Assembly (NCBI GenBank): GCA_002427735.1 | Contig: DIYP01000007.1 | Coordinates: 589,397-653,396 of the forward strand | Reading direction: 5' to 3' | Source: Flavobacteriales bacterium UBA6051 | Lineage (GTDB): Bacteria; Bacteroidota; Bacteroidia; Flavobacteriales_D; Crocinitomicaceae | DNA: 64,000 nucleotides | In this document: piece after piece, positions 1 through 8,599 of the stretch | Numbering within the stretch: the stretch's first letter is position 1 | How the letters are laid out: every line of letters begins with the position of its first letter | Position numbers and translations under genes: made by a program | The notes under the pieces: generated by a model | Database searches by the model: none | Seen by the model: only the letters and a program-made list of their open reading frames with translations | What the model was told of the DNA's origin: nothing

Positions 1-2032
1 TTACATAACTTCCAACAATTCCGTCAGGCTGCAAAAAGATATGTTCTGGACTTGTGGGTACCACGGCACTAATTACATTTCCTGATATGTTAATACCTGT
101 ACCTGCAGTATATGAACCTGCTGGACCTTGAGGTCCTTGTGGCCCCATTGGACCTACAGCTCCTGTCGCACCAGTTGCTCCCTGTGGTCCAACAGCACCT
201 TCCAATGACAATAAAAAGTCTGCCTCGGTTCCAACATTTCCTTGATTCAGCCATACTTCATAAGCACTCAATCCATCCGTTCCATCTATTCCGTCTACAC
301 CAGGGTTACCTTGTAGCCCTTGAACGCCTTGTGGGCCCGTTGCACCTGCTGGTCCAATTGGTCCTTGTGCACCTGCAGCTCCTTCTAATGAAAGTAAGAA
401 ATCCGCTTCTGAACCTGTGTTTCCTTGATTCAACCATACTTCATAAGCACTCAATCCATCTGTTCCGTCTACACCATCAAGACCCGGAAAACCTTGAGGA
501 CCTTGAGCGCCCTGTGGTCCCGTTGCACCTGCAGGTCCAATTGGTCCTTGTACACCTGCAGCTCCTTCTAATGAGAGTAAAAAGTCTGCTTCTGAGCCTG
601 TATTTCCTTGGTTCAACCATACTTCATAAGCACTCAATCCATCCGTTCCGTCTATACCATCAAGACCCGGAAAACCTTGAGGACCTTGAGCTCCCTGCGG
701 TCCCGTTGCACCTGCTGGTCCAATTGGTCCTTGTACACCTTGAGCTCCCTGTAATGAAAGCAAAAAGTCTGCTTCTGAGCCTGTATTTCCTTGATTCAAC
801 CATACTTCATAAGCACTTAATCCATCCGTTCCGTCCACGCCATCAAGACCTGGGAAACCTTGAGGACCTTGAGCTCCCTGCGGTCCCGTTGCACCTGCTG
901 GTCCAATTGGTCCTTGTACGCCTGCAGCTCCTTCTAATGAGAGCAAAAAGTCTGCTTCTGAGCCTGTATTTCCTTGATTCAACCATACTTCATAAGCACT
1001 CAACCCATCCGCTCCATCTATTCCGTCTAAACCAGGGTTACCTTGAGGACCTTGAGCGCCTTGTGGGCCTGTCGCACCTGTTGGTCCAATTGGTCCTTGT
1101 ACACCTGCAGCTCCTTCTAATGAGAGTAAAAAGTCGGCTTCTGAGCCTGTATTCCCTTGATTCAACCACACTTCATAAGCACTCAATCCATCCGTTCCAT
1201 CTATTCCGTCTACACCAGGGTTACCTTGTAGTCCTTGAGCTCCTTGCGGGCCTGTCGCACCCGCTGGTCCAATTGGCCCTTGTACACCTTGAGCTCCCTG
1301 TAATGAAAGCAAAAAATCTGCTTCTGAACCTGTGTTTCCTTGATTCAACCATACTTCATAAGCGCTCAATCCATCCGTTCCATCTATTCCGTCTACACCA
1401 GGATTACCTTGTAGTCCTTGAGCTCCTTGCGGGCCTGTCGCACCTGAAGGGCCTACCGGACCTACCGGCCCTTGTGGACCTGTAAGTGAAGCAATAAAAT
1501 CTGCTTCAGAACCTGTATTCCCGAGGTCTAACCACTCCTGATAAGCTGAAACCCCTGTCAACCCTTGTGGTCCTTGAGCTCCTGCTGGACCTGAAGGTCC
1601 TTGCGGGCCTGCGGGTCCAGCTACAGAACTCCCTGAGGTTTCGGCATAAAGTGCATACGGAACACTTAACATTTTGCAAGTTCCTGCAATCGAATAGTTC
1701 GTTCCACCCGTTAAATCCGTTTCTGTTTTAATATAGTACGGACCGTTTGACCAATCAATGGTTGAAAAATCACCTAAAAGTGGTGTCCCACTACCAATTG
1801 ACAAAGTCATCAAACCATTTACATTTGTTCCAGCCGTATGCGTTTCCACATAAACCTCTGTTCCATTAGCAGAGCCTTGTAATATTGAAACCTGCGTTCC
1901 AACACTTGTGTTTGTTACAAGGTTCTGCGAAGCATCTCTTATGACTGCCTGATAGCTCATTTCTTGTGGTGCCTGAGCAAAAGCACCTGTGCTTAAAAGT
2001 AAAGCTGCTACTAGTATTCTTATTTTTTTCAT
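1..2032 (-). CDS. Collagen-like secreted fibre protein, 3' end outside window
   Basis: Reading leftwards from 2032, an open frame of at least 677 codons runs off the window edge without a stop. It starts with a signal peptide (MKKIRILVAALLLSTGAFA) and the head motif QEMSYQAVIRD, which is common at the start of Bacteroidota exoproteins. From about residue 140 the protein is Gly-X-Y collagen-like sequence interrupted by a conserved spacer (GLSAYEVWLNQGNTGSEADF), giving eight 61-residue units. The last visible part leaves the repeats and reads GSYTAGTGINISGN, a stretch often seen before the C-terminal region of such fibres. The spacer resembles the one in phage tail fibre and mimivirus-type collagen proteins. 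Probably a cell-surface trimeric fibre or adhesin; the role is inferred. It lies 25 bp behind the T9SS cargo gene and is probably co-transcribed with it. The C-terminus, and so the export route, cannot be seen. Confidence 0.85.
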   Translation of the reverse strand, partial: MKKIRILVAALLLSTGAFAQAPQEMSYQAVIRDASQNLVTNTSVGTQVSILQGSANGTEVYVETHTAGTNVNGLMTLSIGSGTPLLGDFSTIDWSNGPYYIKTETDLTGGTNYSIAGTCKMLSVPYALYAETSGSSVAGPAGPQGPSGPAGAQGPQGLTGVSAYQEWLDLGNTGSEADFIASLTGPQGPVGPVGPSGATGPQGAQGLQGNPGVDGIDGTDGLSAYEVWLNQGNTGSEADFLLSLQGAQGVQGPIGPAGATGPQGAQGLQGNPGVDGIDGTDGLSAYEVWLNQGNTGSEADFLLSLEGAAGVQGPIGPTGATGPQGAQGPQGNPGLDGIDGADGLSAYEVWLNQGNTGSEADFLLSLEGAAGVQGPIGPAGATGPQGAQGPQGFPGLDGVDGTDGLSAYEVWLNQGNTGSEADFLLSLQGAQGVQGPIGPAGATGPQGAQGPQGFPGLDGIDGTDGLSAYEVWLNQGNTGSEADFLLSLEGAAGVQGPIGPAGATGPQGAQGPQGFPGLDGVDGTDGLSAYEVWLNQGNTGSEADFLLSLEGAAGAQGPIGPAGATGPQGVQGLQGNPGVDGIDGTDGLSAYEVWLNQGNVGTEADFLLSLEGAVGPQGATGATGAVGPMGPQGPQGPAGSYTAGTGINISGNVISAVVPTSPEHIFLQPDGIVGSYV
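115..1590. repeat. Eight tandem 183-bp repeats (61 aa each)
   Basis: The string around 'cataagcact' recurs at 259, 442, 625, 808, 991, 1174 and 1357, with a diverged copy at 1540: every interval is exactly 183 bp. Units fall into sub-types, for example two forms of the segment after the ADFLLSL spacer (EGAAGVQG versus QGAQGVQG) and two forms before it (FPGLDGVDGTDG versus NPGVDGIDGTDG), which are shuffled between units. The mosaic pattern points to unequal recombination or gene conversion. The copy nearest the N-terminus (1540) is the most diverged. Confidence 0.93.
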
Positions 2033-2057
2033 GATTTTGTTTTTAAGTTGAGCACGC

Positions 2058-2543
2058 TTAGTGCTTAATAATTTTGAAAGTTTTCACTTCCTTTTCATTG
2101 TTGAGGATGCGTAGAAAGTATCCAGCAGGAACATAGTCAATCATGTTTATTGTTGACTGAGTATCCTTAATGGACGAAGCATCTAATACCTTCCCATTCA
2201 TATCATAAAGCTGATACGAAAGATTCTTACCAGAAATGTCCTCCACTCTGAGGGTTAAATAGTCTGCGGTTGGATTAGGAAAGGCCGAAACTTCTAGATT
2301 GATCCAGTCCTCTTCTACCCCCAGCGCGACGGAAATTTCATAGGCTTGCTGCACTCCTTGTGCAACACTGCCATCCGTTCCTTCGGTTGTAATGTAATTT
2401 AACTGTCCGATCGAGAAGCTTGACGAACCACCATTGCCAGATGCATCTCCACCTGCAACTAAAACTGCTTTTTGAGCATGCACTGCTCCCAGACTGATGC
2501 TGAGGGCAAAAACAGTACTCAATAGTTTTCTTTTGTGTTTCAT
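2058..2543 (-). CDS. Secreted protein with type IX secretion sorting domain
   Basis: Small exported protein, 161 residues from the chosen ATG at 2543 (a second ATG lies at 2549). Signal peptide ends near GAVHAQ. The body holds the motif GGDASGNGGSSSFSIGQ followed by GSVAQGVQQAYEI, a recurrent head in Bacteroidota T9SS substrates. The last 75 residues are a type A C-terminal sorting domain: VSAFPNPTADYLTLRVED, then YQLYDMNGKVL and a final FKIIKH. In known systems this domain is removed on export and the protein is attached to surface polysaccharide. First gene of an operon with the collagen-like protein. It is little more than a signal peptide, a head motif and the sorting domain, so it may act as an anchor or partner for the fibre (inference). 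Confidence 0.85.
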   Translation of the reverse strand: MKHKRKLLSTVFALSISLGAVHAQKAVLVAGGDASGNGGSSSFSIGQLNYITTEGTDGSVAQGVQQAYEISVALGVEEDWINLEVSAFPNPTADYLTLRVEDISGKNLSYQLYDMNGKVLDASSIKDTQSTINMIDYVPAGYFLRILNNEKEVKTFKIIKH

Positions 2544-2566
2544 AAGCATTGATTTTATTGTTTGCT

Positions 2567-2598
2567 CAAATCTATTCGCAATCAGGTGGCGTCTTCAA
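2567..2598 (-). promoter_or_regulatory. Bacteroidota-type promoter for the T9SS cargo/collagen operon
   Basis: On the minus strand: TTG (2598-2596), 21 bp, then TAGATTTG (2574-2567), matching the TTG / TAnnTTTG consensus. Transcription should begin near 2560, about 15 bp before the start codon. Confidence 0.65.
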
Positions 2599-2660
2599 TG
2601 CTAATTTCCTGAGATGTCTAATTTGTTTCCTAACGTAAACGTACCGCTACCGAGGTAATA

Positions 2661-2702
2661 AAATGTCCGCAAAAAATAAAACCTCGGATACTTCCGAGGT
2701 TT
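2661..2702 (-). terminator. Rho-independent terminator, minus strand
   Basis: A perfect 10-bp stem (2679-2688 with 2693-2702) with loop TACT, followed on the minus strand by a T-rich tail (complement of 2671-2680). It would end transcription from the zinc-ribbon gene about 210 bp upstream. The rest of 2599-2912 shows no gene to me. Confidence 0.7.
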
Positions 2703-2912
2703 CATACGACCCAACAAATAATTGGGAATATATATCCTACTGATTCTTCAGTGATGATTAAAACTATGCCTGAAACGGTTGTAAAGATCTACTTTTTAAA
2801 AGCTTAGTTAAGCAAGTTTTACTTGAGCAAAATTAGTTTGTCACAAAGTGAACGAACCAACGATTATTAGGAATCGTTCATTCAATACTCTTCTAGAAGC
2901 ACAATGATTCCA

Positions 2913-3320
2913 TCAAAAATCATAGAATTCAAAACTGTAATCTGAAATTATTCTATCAATGAACCAATAAATCCGAATACCAGAAAAAAGTATAGCCATG
3001 ACCAAACCAGCGATGCGCATTGATTTATTGCTAATAGCGGGAATTAACAGAAAAGGAACAGCGATAAATAGAAGATCAACTAACTTATTTAGATAATATA
3101 GGTTGTCATAAATCCTGTAACCGGCATACTCTGCTATAAAATCCAGTAAAAACCAAAATGCTGTTGTTCCCGCTAATACTGACAACGTGATAATAATAAA
3201 CAAGTCCGATCTCGTTTTTTTGACCGCTGAAAATTCCAATGAACAGCCACAATTTGAACAAAAATTTGCAAGTGTAGCATTCATGTGATTGCATTCTGGA
3301 CAGGCCGATTTCGCTTCCAT
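2913..3320 (-). CDS. Zinc-ribbon membrane protein, unknown function
   Basis: 135 residues. The N-terminus carries two CxxC pairs (CPEC at 7-10 and CSNC at 21-24), a zinc-ribbon like those often fused to membrane proteins. Three hydrophobic segments follow, roughly residues 40-62, 80-97 and 102-120, ending with an acidic/aromatic tail (YSFEFYDF). No enzyme motif is visible. It stands alone, divergent from the NTF2-like gene. Function not recognised. Confidence 0.7.
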   Translation of the reverse strand: MEAKSACPECNHMNATLANFCSNCGCSLEFSAVKKTRSDLFIIITLSVLAGTTAFWFLLDFIAEYAGYRIYDNLYYLNKLVDLLFIAVPFLLIPAISNKSMRIAGLVMAILFSGIRIYWFIDRIISDYSFEFYDF

Positions 3321-3473
3321 ACCTCAATATTCAGTTAATAAATTGAAAACTTGAAGATACTTATTTTACCACTCGCCACAACACTCCCCCTGCCTTCAAC
3401 GAAATAAACTATCTTAACACATTTCAATACTACAGTGCCAGATAACTTCCCATTTTTATATAAAAAATCAACG

Positions 3474-3938
3474 ATGAAAACCTACATCCTGACTATAGTA
3501 TTGATTCCGTTCTCTCTTTTCAGTCAAGAGTCTGATATAAATAATGATACAAAAGAGGTGGAATCTGTAATTCATAAACTCTTTAATGGAATGAAAAATT
3601 CTGACAGTGTGGCTGTAAATTCCATTTTTTATTCGAATGCCTCAATGCGGACAAGCTTCGTCAATAAGACAACAGGAAAAAAAATCGTTCATAGCGGTAA
3701 TCTGGATGACTTTTTAAAGGCGGTGGGAACGCCCAAAGAGGACATATGGGACGAACGAATTTCAAATCTAGTCATTCATGTAGATGACAATCTTGCACAA
3801 GCCTGGATGAACTATTCATTTTACTTGAATGATACATTTAGTCATTGTGGCGTTAATTCAATTCAATTGATCCGTGATGAAACTGGCTGGAAAATTTCAG
3901 ATATTGCTGATACGCGCAGAAAATCCAACTGCGAATAA
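3474..3938 (+). CDS. Secreted NTF2/SnoaL-like protein
   Basis: 154 residues from the ATG at 3474, chosen because the signal peptide (MKTYILTIVLIPFSLFSQ) starts there; in-frame codons upstream add a non-signal extension. The pattern helix (VESVIHKLFNGMKNSD), then SIFYSNASMRTS, then AQAWMNYSFYLNDTFSHCG and a closing IQLIRDETGWKISDIADT is that of the nuclear transport factor 2 / SnoaL cone fold used in many exported Bacteroidota proteins. Such proteins bind or convert small molecules, but no catalytic set can be assigned here. Precedes mnmH by 66 bp; the functions look unrelated. Confidence 0.7.
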   Translation: MKTYILTIVLIPFSLFSQESDINNDTKEVESVIHKLFNGMKNSDSVAVNSIFYSNASMRTSFVNKTTGKKIVHSGNLDDFLKAVGTPKEDIWDERISNLVIHVDDNLAQAWMNYSFYLNDTFSHCGVNSIQLIRDETGWKISDIADTRRKSNCE

Positions 3939-4004
3939 TATTTACGCAGCTCGTTTTCATTGTAATTTTACTCCAGTCTGATGAACAAAGTGTACATTTA
4001 GTCC

Positions 4005-5048
4005 ATGTTTCAGACTGTGGATATTGATTATTGGCTTAGGTTTCTTCATGACCTTCCCGTAATTGATGTCCGCTCACCTTCTGAATTTTCAAAAGGATGT
4101 ATTCCTGAAGCATTTAACCTTCCATTATTATCAGATGCTGAAAGGGCTGCGGTAGGAACTGTTTACAGGCAAAAATCAAAAGAAGAGGCTATAGCTCTTG
4201 GTTTTGATTTTGTAACACCAAAAGCAGGGCATTATCTTCATCAAGCGCGTGAGATATCAAGTACAAAAGGAATCATTGTTCATTGCTGGAGAGGAGGAAT
4301 GCGCAGTAAATCCGTTGCTGAACATTTATGCAAGAATGGCATTAGTCCCGTTTATGTCATTGAAAATGGATACAAAGCGTTTAGAAAAAAGGTATTAGAC
4401 ACATTTCAACAGCCTTATAAATTAAGAACGATAGGTGGCTATACTGGTAGCGGGAAAACCGAAATGTTACAACTCCTAAAAGAAGCGGGTGAACAAGTCA
4501 TTGACCTTGAAGGAATTGCCAATCATAAAGGCTCGGCGTTTGGCTCAATTGGATGTAGCACTCAACCTTCAGTGGAACAATTCGAGAATACCATTTTTTG
4601 GCAATGGAAGGACTTTGATTTGACGTCTCCAATATGGATTGAGGACGAAAGTAGAAACATTGGATCGGTTCTTTTGCCCCATGAATTATATGCCAATATC
4701 CGGAACCAAACGCTTTACTTTCTTGATATCCCCCGATCTGAGAGAGCCAAATATCTTGTTGAAGGGTACGCTCAAAAAAGTAATCATACCCAAGGAATTG
4801 AAGCTATCAAGACTATTTCCAGAAAAATAGGCGGCCAGAATGCACAACTTGCCATAAAATTGCTTGAATCTGGTGAATACCTTCAGGTAGCCGAAATAGC
4901 ACTTCACTATTATGATAAATCTTATTTACGCGGAATGGAAAAGCGCTCACCTGAACGAGTAAAGACTATTCCATTTAATCAGGTTAACATCACTGAAAAC
5001 ACAAAATCGCTCATTCAATTTATTGAAGAACAGGAATCTTATGGTTAA
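4005..5048 (+). CDS. mnmH: tRNA 2-selenouridine synthase
   Basis: Converts the 2-thiouridine of wobble U34 in Lys, Glu and Gln tRNAs to 2-selenouridine, via a geranylated intermediate, with selenophosphate as donor. The protein (347 residues, normal length) has an N-terminal rhodanese domain (VIDVRSPSEFSKGCIPEAFN, catalytic Cys94 in HCWRGGMRS) and a C-terminal P-loop domain (Walker A GGYTGSGKT at 144-152), the diagnostic pairing of MnmH/SelU. The gene overlaps selD by 8 bp, so the enzyme and the maker of its selenium donor are translationally coupled. No selA, selB or tRNA-Sec is in the window, so selenium here may serve tRNA only. Confidence 0.96.
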   Translation: MFQTVDIDYWLRFLHDLPVIDVRSPSEFSKGCIPEAFNLPLLSDAERAAVGTVYRQKSKEEAIALGFDFVTPKAGHYLHQAREISSTKGIIVHCWRGGMRSKSVAEHLCKNGISPVYVIENGYKAFRKKVLDTFQQPYKLRTIGGYTGSGKTEMLQLLKEAGEQVIDLEGIANHKGSAFGSIGCSTQPSVEQFENTIFWQWKDFDLTSPIWIEDESRNIGSVLLPHELYANIRNQTLYFLDIPRSERAKYLVEGYAQKSNHTQGIEAIKTISRKIGGQNAQLAIKLLESGEYLQVAEIALHYYDKSYLRGMEKRSPERVKTIPFNQVNITENTKSLIQFIEEQESYG

Positions 5049-6066
5049 GCTAACACAATACAGTCATGGTGCGGGGTGCGGTTGTAAAATAGCTCCGAAC
5101 GTTTTAAACGAAATCCTGAAAACATCTTCTTCAATGCAAGACGACAAGCGCTTGATTGTTGGAAATAAAGATCGAGATGATGCTGCCGTTTATGACATGG
5201 GAAATGAAACCGCGATTATTAGTACAACTGATTTTTTCATGCCCATTGTAGACGATCCATTCACCTTTGGAAAAATTGCTGCTGTAAATGCTATTAGTGA
5301 TGTTTATGCCATGGGAGGAACCCCATTGCTCGCTATTGCCATATTAGGATGGCCTATGGAGAAACTGCCACCAGAAGTAGCACAACAGGTACTTGAAGGA
5401 GGTCGTTCAGCATGCAAGGAAGCTGGAATTTCCTTAGCAGGAGGACACAGTATTGATAGTCCCGAGCCCATATTTGGTTTAGCAGTAACGGGATCTGTAA
5501 AGATTCCGAACCTTAAGACAAATAATAGAGCCGAAAAAGATTGTCGTCTGTACCTAACAAAACCATTAGGTGTTGGTATCTTAACCACAGCTCAAAAAAA
5601 AGGGTTGCTTCAATCAGATCATGCGAACATCGCTCCTGAATCAATGTCAACTTTAAATAAAATTGGTGAGGAACTCGGCACTATTCCGGGCGTCATGGCT
5701 ATGACGGACGTGACTGGATTTGGGCTTTTAGGACACTTGAAAGAAATGTGCGAAGGAAGCAACTTAAGCGCATCCATTGAATTTTCAAAAATCCCAGTCT
5801 TACAACACCTGGACGTCTATCTTGAGCAAGGCTGCATTCCTGGAGGAACCAATCGAAACTGGGAGAGTTTTGGTAAACAAATAAAGCTATCGCATGAAAG
5901 GCAAAAGCACCTTTTGTGCGATCCTCAAACCAGCGGAGGATTACTCATTGCAGTTGCTGACGACGCCATTTCAGATGTGGAGCGATTGTTGGAGAAAAAC
6001 AATAGTACAATTCAATCGTTCGGTGTAATGACTGAGCGAAAAAAACATTTAATTGAAGTCATTTAA
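5041..6066 (+). CDS. selD: Selenide, water dikinase (selenophosphate synthetase)
   Basis: Makes selenophosphate from selenide and ATP. The sequence begins MVKLTQYSHGAGCGCK, aligned with the E. coli N-terminus: catalytic Cys13 and Lys16 correspond to Cys17 and Lys20 of the E. coli enzyme, so this is a Cys, not a selenocysteine, form. AIR-synthase-type motifs follow (DFFMPIVDDPFTFGKIAA, AGGHSIDSPEP, TDVTGFGLLGH, CDPQTSGGLL). I choose the ATG at 5041 because an earlier in-frame ATG (5023) adds six residues not needed for the fold; 5041 overlaps the end of mnmH. Full length. Confidence 0.96.
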   Translation: MVKLTQYSHGAGCGCKIAPNVLNEILKTSSSMQDDKRLIVGNKDRDDAAVYDMGNETAIISTTDFFMPIVDDPFTFGKIAAVNAISDVYAMGGTPLLAIAILGWPMEKLPPEVAQQVLEGGRSACKEAGISLAGGHSIDSPEPIFGLAVTGSVKIPNLKTNNRAEKDCRLYLTKPLGVGILTTAQKKGLLQSDHANIAPESMSTLNKIGEELGTIPGVMAMTDVTGFGLLGHLKEMCEGSNLSASIEFSKIPVLQHLDVYLEQGCIPGGTNRNWESFGKQIKLSHERQKHLLCDPQTSGGLLIAVADDAISDVERLLEKNNSTIQSFGVMTERKKHLIEVI

Positions 6067-6067
6067 A

Positions 6068-7621
6068 ATGCGTATCACCGTTCTACTTTTCGGTCTTCTT
6101 ATTGGCCACTTTTGTCAAAGTCAGATAGACGTTCACAGTTATCAAATTGATTTGGAGGTAACGGATTCTTCTGATTATATCCTTGCAACAAACACAATTC
6201 TTGTTGAGTTTGTCGAAACATGCTCTTCTTTCAAACTTGATTTGGTCTCATCCAACAAAAACGGCCTAGGCATGGAAGTTTTTGAAGTATTGGAACAAGG
6301 AAAACCAATCAAATTTGAGCATACAGATAATCATTTAGTCCTGCACTCAATTAATGGAAAAATGGGACAGAAATCAACATATCACATTGCATATGGCGGC
6401 ATTCCAATAGATGGTTTAGTAATTGGTAAGAATAAGTTCAATCAACGTACTTTCTTCGGCGATAATTGGCCAAACAGAGCACACAATTGGTTTCCATGTG
6501 TCGATCACCCATCTGATAAAGCTACCGTTTCATACAAAATCACTGCACCAGATCATTACCAATGTATTGCAAACGGTACCTTCAAAGGAAGAGCAAAATC
6601 AGGCAAAAGAAAGGCGACCACTATATATCAATCCGAGATTCCCTTACCTACTAAAGTAATGGTGGTTGGAATTGCTGATTTTGCAAAGCAAGAAATTCCG
6701 AACGAACATGGCTTTCCGCATACTATTTGGGCCTATAAAGAAGATCAACTCAACGGATTCAATGACATGCAGGTAGCCCAGGACCCACTGGACTTTTTTA
6801 TTGAAACCGTCGGCGCTTATCCTTTTGAAAAGTTAGCCAATGTTCAGTCCACTACCCGATTTGGCGGAATGGAAAATGCTAGTTGCATCTTTTATGATGA
6901 AAACGCTGTGACCGGAAAAAACACAATGGAAAACTTGATTGCTCATGAAATAGCTCATCAGTGGTTTGGAAATTCTGCGACAGAATCTGATTGGTCGCAT
7001 CTTTGGTTGAGCGAGGGATTTGCCACTTACTTCACGAGTTTGCATCTTGAACATAAATATGGTAGAAGCGCTATGAATCAACAACTCACTAAAGATCGTG
7101 ATCGTGTTATTCGGTTTAGCAGAGCGAATATTGTTCCCGTTATTGATACAGTTTCGACAGACTTAATGTACTTGTTAAATCCGAACGCTTATCAAAAAGG
7201 ATGCTGGGTTCTTCATATGTTGAGGCATGAGATTGGAGATGAACGCTTTTTTAAAGTCATCAGAGACTATTATGAAGCATTTAAGTTCAGTAATGCTCAT
7301 TCCAACGATTTCATCTCAGTGGTTGAAGAAGTTTCGGGGCTTGAAATGGACACATTCTTTGATCAATGGCTGAAAAGGACTGGACAACCTAAAATCAAAG
7401 CCTGGGTTGAAGATAACAAGCTCTACATCGAGCAAAAACAAGAAGAACCTGCCTTTACATTCTCATTGGAAGTGGAATTTGAACTGAATGATGGAACAAA
7501 GCTTTTAAAATCATTCTGGGTTAACGAACGCTCTAAAACCTTTTCGCTGAATAATTCACAATTGATTCAGGACTTTTATCTTGATCCAAACGTGAATTTA
7601 CTCTATGAAAATGTGGACTGA
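6068..7621 (+). CDS. Secreted M1-family zinc aminopeptidase
   Basis: Exported gluzincin of about 517 residues. The ATG at 6068 follows the selD stop by one base and opens a clear signal peptide (MRITVLLFGLLIGHF, ending near QSQ); an ATG at 6053 would overlap selD. The exopeptidase motif GGMENAS is at about 266-272. The zinc site is HEIAHQWFGN with the distal Glu in LSEGFATYF, i.e. HExxH-18-E. N-terminal beta domain and catalytic domain are present, but the large C-terminal helical domain of PepN is absent, as in leukotriene A4 hydrolase-like short forms. Likely trims peptides in the periplasm or outside the cell. Same strand as mnmH-selD but probably only a transcriptional neighbour. Confidence 0.9.
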   Translation: MRITVLLFGLLIGHFCQSQIDVHSYQIDLEVTDSSDYILATNTILVEFVETCSSFKLDLVSSNKNGLGMEVFEVLEQGKPIKFEHTDNHLVLHSINGKMGQKSTYHIAYGGIPIDGLVIGKNKFNQRTFFGDNWPNRAHNWFPCVDHPSDKATVSYKITAPDHYQCIANGTFKGRAKSGKRKATTIYQSEIPLPTKVMVVGIADFAKQEIPNEHGFPHTIWAYKEDQLNGFNDMQVAQDPLDFFIETVGAYPFEKLANVQSTTRFGGMENASCIFYDENAVTGKNTMENLIAHEIAHQWFGNSATESDWSHLWLSEGFATYFTSLHLEHKYGRSAMNQQLTKDRDRVIRFSRANIVPVIDTVSTDLMYLLNPNAYQKGCWVLHMLRHEIGDERFFKVIRDYYEAFKFSNAHSNDFISVVEEVSGLEMDTFFDQWLKRTGQPKIKAWVEDNKLYIEQKQEEPAFTFSLEVEFELNDGTKLLKSFWVNERSKTFSLNNSQLIQDFYLDPNVNLLYENVD

Positions 7622-7668
7622 AACGAGAAGAAATTGATATATTTAACCCAAACCAAAATGAAAGAACT

Positions 7669-8499
7669 ATGAATCAGAATCCTCTTTATCTCGTTCCATG
7701 TGATTTTACGCCTGTCTCAGAGAGTGCATTGCGTTTGGGACTTGATCTAGCTAAAGCCAATGATGGCCGTGTCGTACTACTTCATGTAGTCAAAAGTCAA
7801 TCAGAAAAGCGTGAAGCACAATTTAAGTATAACGACCTGATGGCAGCTCAGGCAGAGGATGAAAAGTCTTTGATTACTACGAAAACAATTATCGGTGATC
7901 TTTTCGAAGATATGAGCAAGGCGGGAGAGCTACTCGATGCTGCACTTATCGTTATGGGAACGCATGGCGCTCGTGGTATGCAGAAGATTTTTGGTAGTAA
8001 TGCGGTGAAGATGATCAGCAATTCAGAAAGCCCATTCTTAATTACCCAAGGCAAGAAATCGGTAGATAAAATTAAAACGATCGTGATGCCTTTCTCTTAT
8101 GACAAGAAGAGCATTCAAATTGCGACGTTTGCGGCTAAAATTGCGAAGAAGTTCAACGCATCCATTCATTTGGTTGGATACAGTGATGGTGATGATATTC
8201 ACCAAAACCATACACGCACAAACAGAATTGTAGTGCAGAATCACTTGGAAGAGAACAATGTAGACTATAAAATGGAGAGCATTGATAAAGGGGCAGGTTT
8301 TGAAAAATCATTGATGAAATATGCTGCTGATGTTGATGCCGATTTAATTGCAGCTGGATATTATAAAGATGGTGTATTTACAAATCCGAATTCATTTATC
8401 CAAGCAATGATCGAAAACGAACTTCATTTGCCATTGTTAACGGTAAACGCAGAAGGATTAACAACTTCTGGCGGAGCTAGCGTAGCTTCTGGTTACTAG
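7669..8499 (+). CDS. Tandem universal stress protein (UspA family)
   Basis: 276 residues with two Usp domains, about 5-145 and 150-270. Domain 1 opens with YLVPCDFTPVSESALRLGLDLA and carries the ATP-binding type motif MGTHGARGMQKIFGSNAVK (one residue shorter between the glycines than the usual spacing). Domain 2 (TIVMPFSYDKKSIQIATFA to LPLLTVNAEG) has lost the clear nucleotide motif. Two-domain Usp proteins are typical of Flavobacteriales. A cytoplasmic stress or energy-state protein; no partner is indicated. A strong terminator follows. Confidence 0.9.
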   Translation: MNQNPLYLVPCDFTPVSESALRLGLDLAKANDGRVVLLHVVKSQSEKREAQFKYNDLMAAQAEDEKSLITTKTIIGDLFEDMSKAGELLDAALIVMGTHGARGMQKIFGSNAVKMISNSESPFLITQGKKSVDKIKTIVMPFSYDKKSIQIATFAAKIAKKFNASIHLVGYSDGDDIHQNHTRTNRIVVQNHLEENNVDYKMESIDKGAGFEKSLMKYAADVDADLIAAGYYKDGVFTNPNSFIQAMIENELHLPLLTVNAEGLTTSGGASVASGY

Positions 8500-8521
8500 G
8501 AATACTTTGATATAGAAATAG

Positions 8522-8550
8522 AAAAAGGGGATCAAATTGATCCCCTTTTT
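8522..8550. terminator. Bidirectional rho-independent terminator
   Basis: A 12-bp perfect stem (8522-8533 with 8539-8550), loop AAATT, with A/T runs on both sides. It serves the universal stress gene on plus and can also end the PorE-like gene on minus, whose stop is at 8600. Confidence 0.9.
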
Positions 8551-8599
8551 TAGTATTAGAAAAGCCCACTGAAGTGCGCTTTGACTATAAACGATTCAT

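Noticed and set aside
112..1485. Long plus-strand open frame rich in Leu and His
   Set aside because: It is the antisense of the collagen-like repeats; periodicity and Gly-X-Y on the minus strand explain it.
115..1590. CRISPR-like regular repeats
   Set aside because: Units are 183 bp, fully coding and have no unique spacers.
5077..5091. Possible selenocysteine codon or SECIS in selD
   Set aside because: The catalytic position is a normal Cys codon, and no in-frame TGA occurs.
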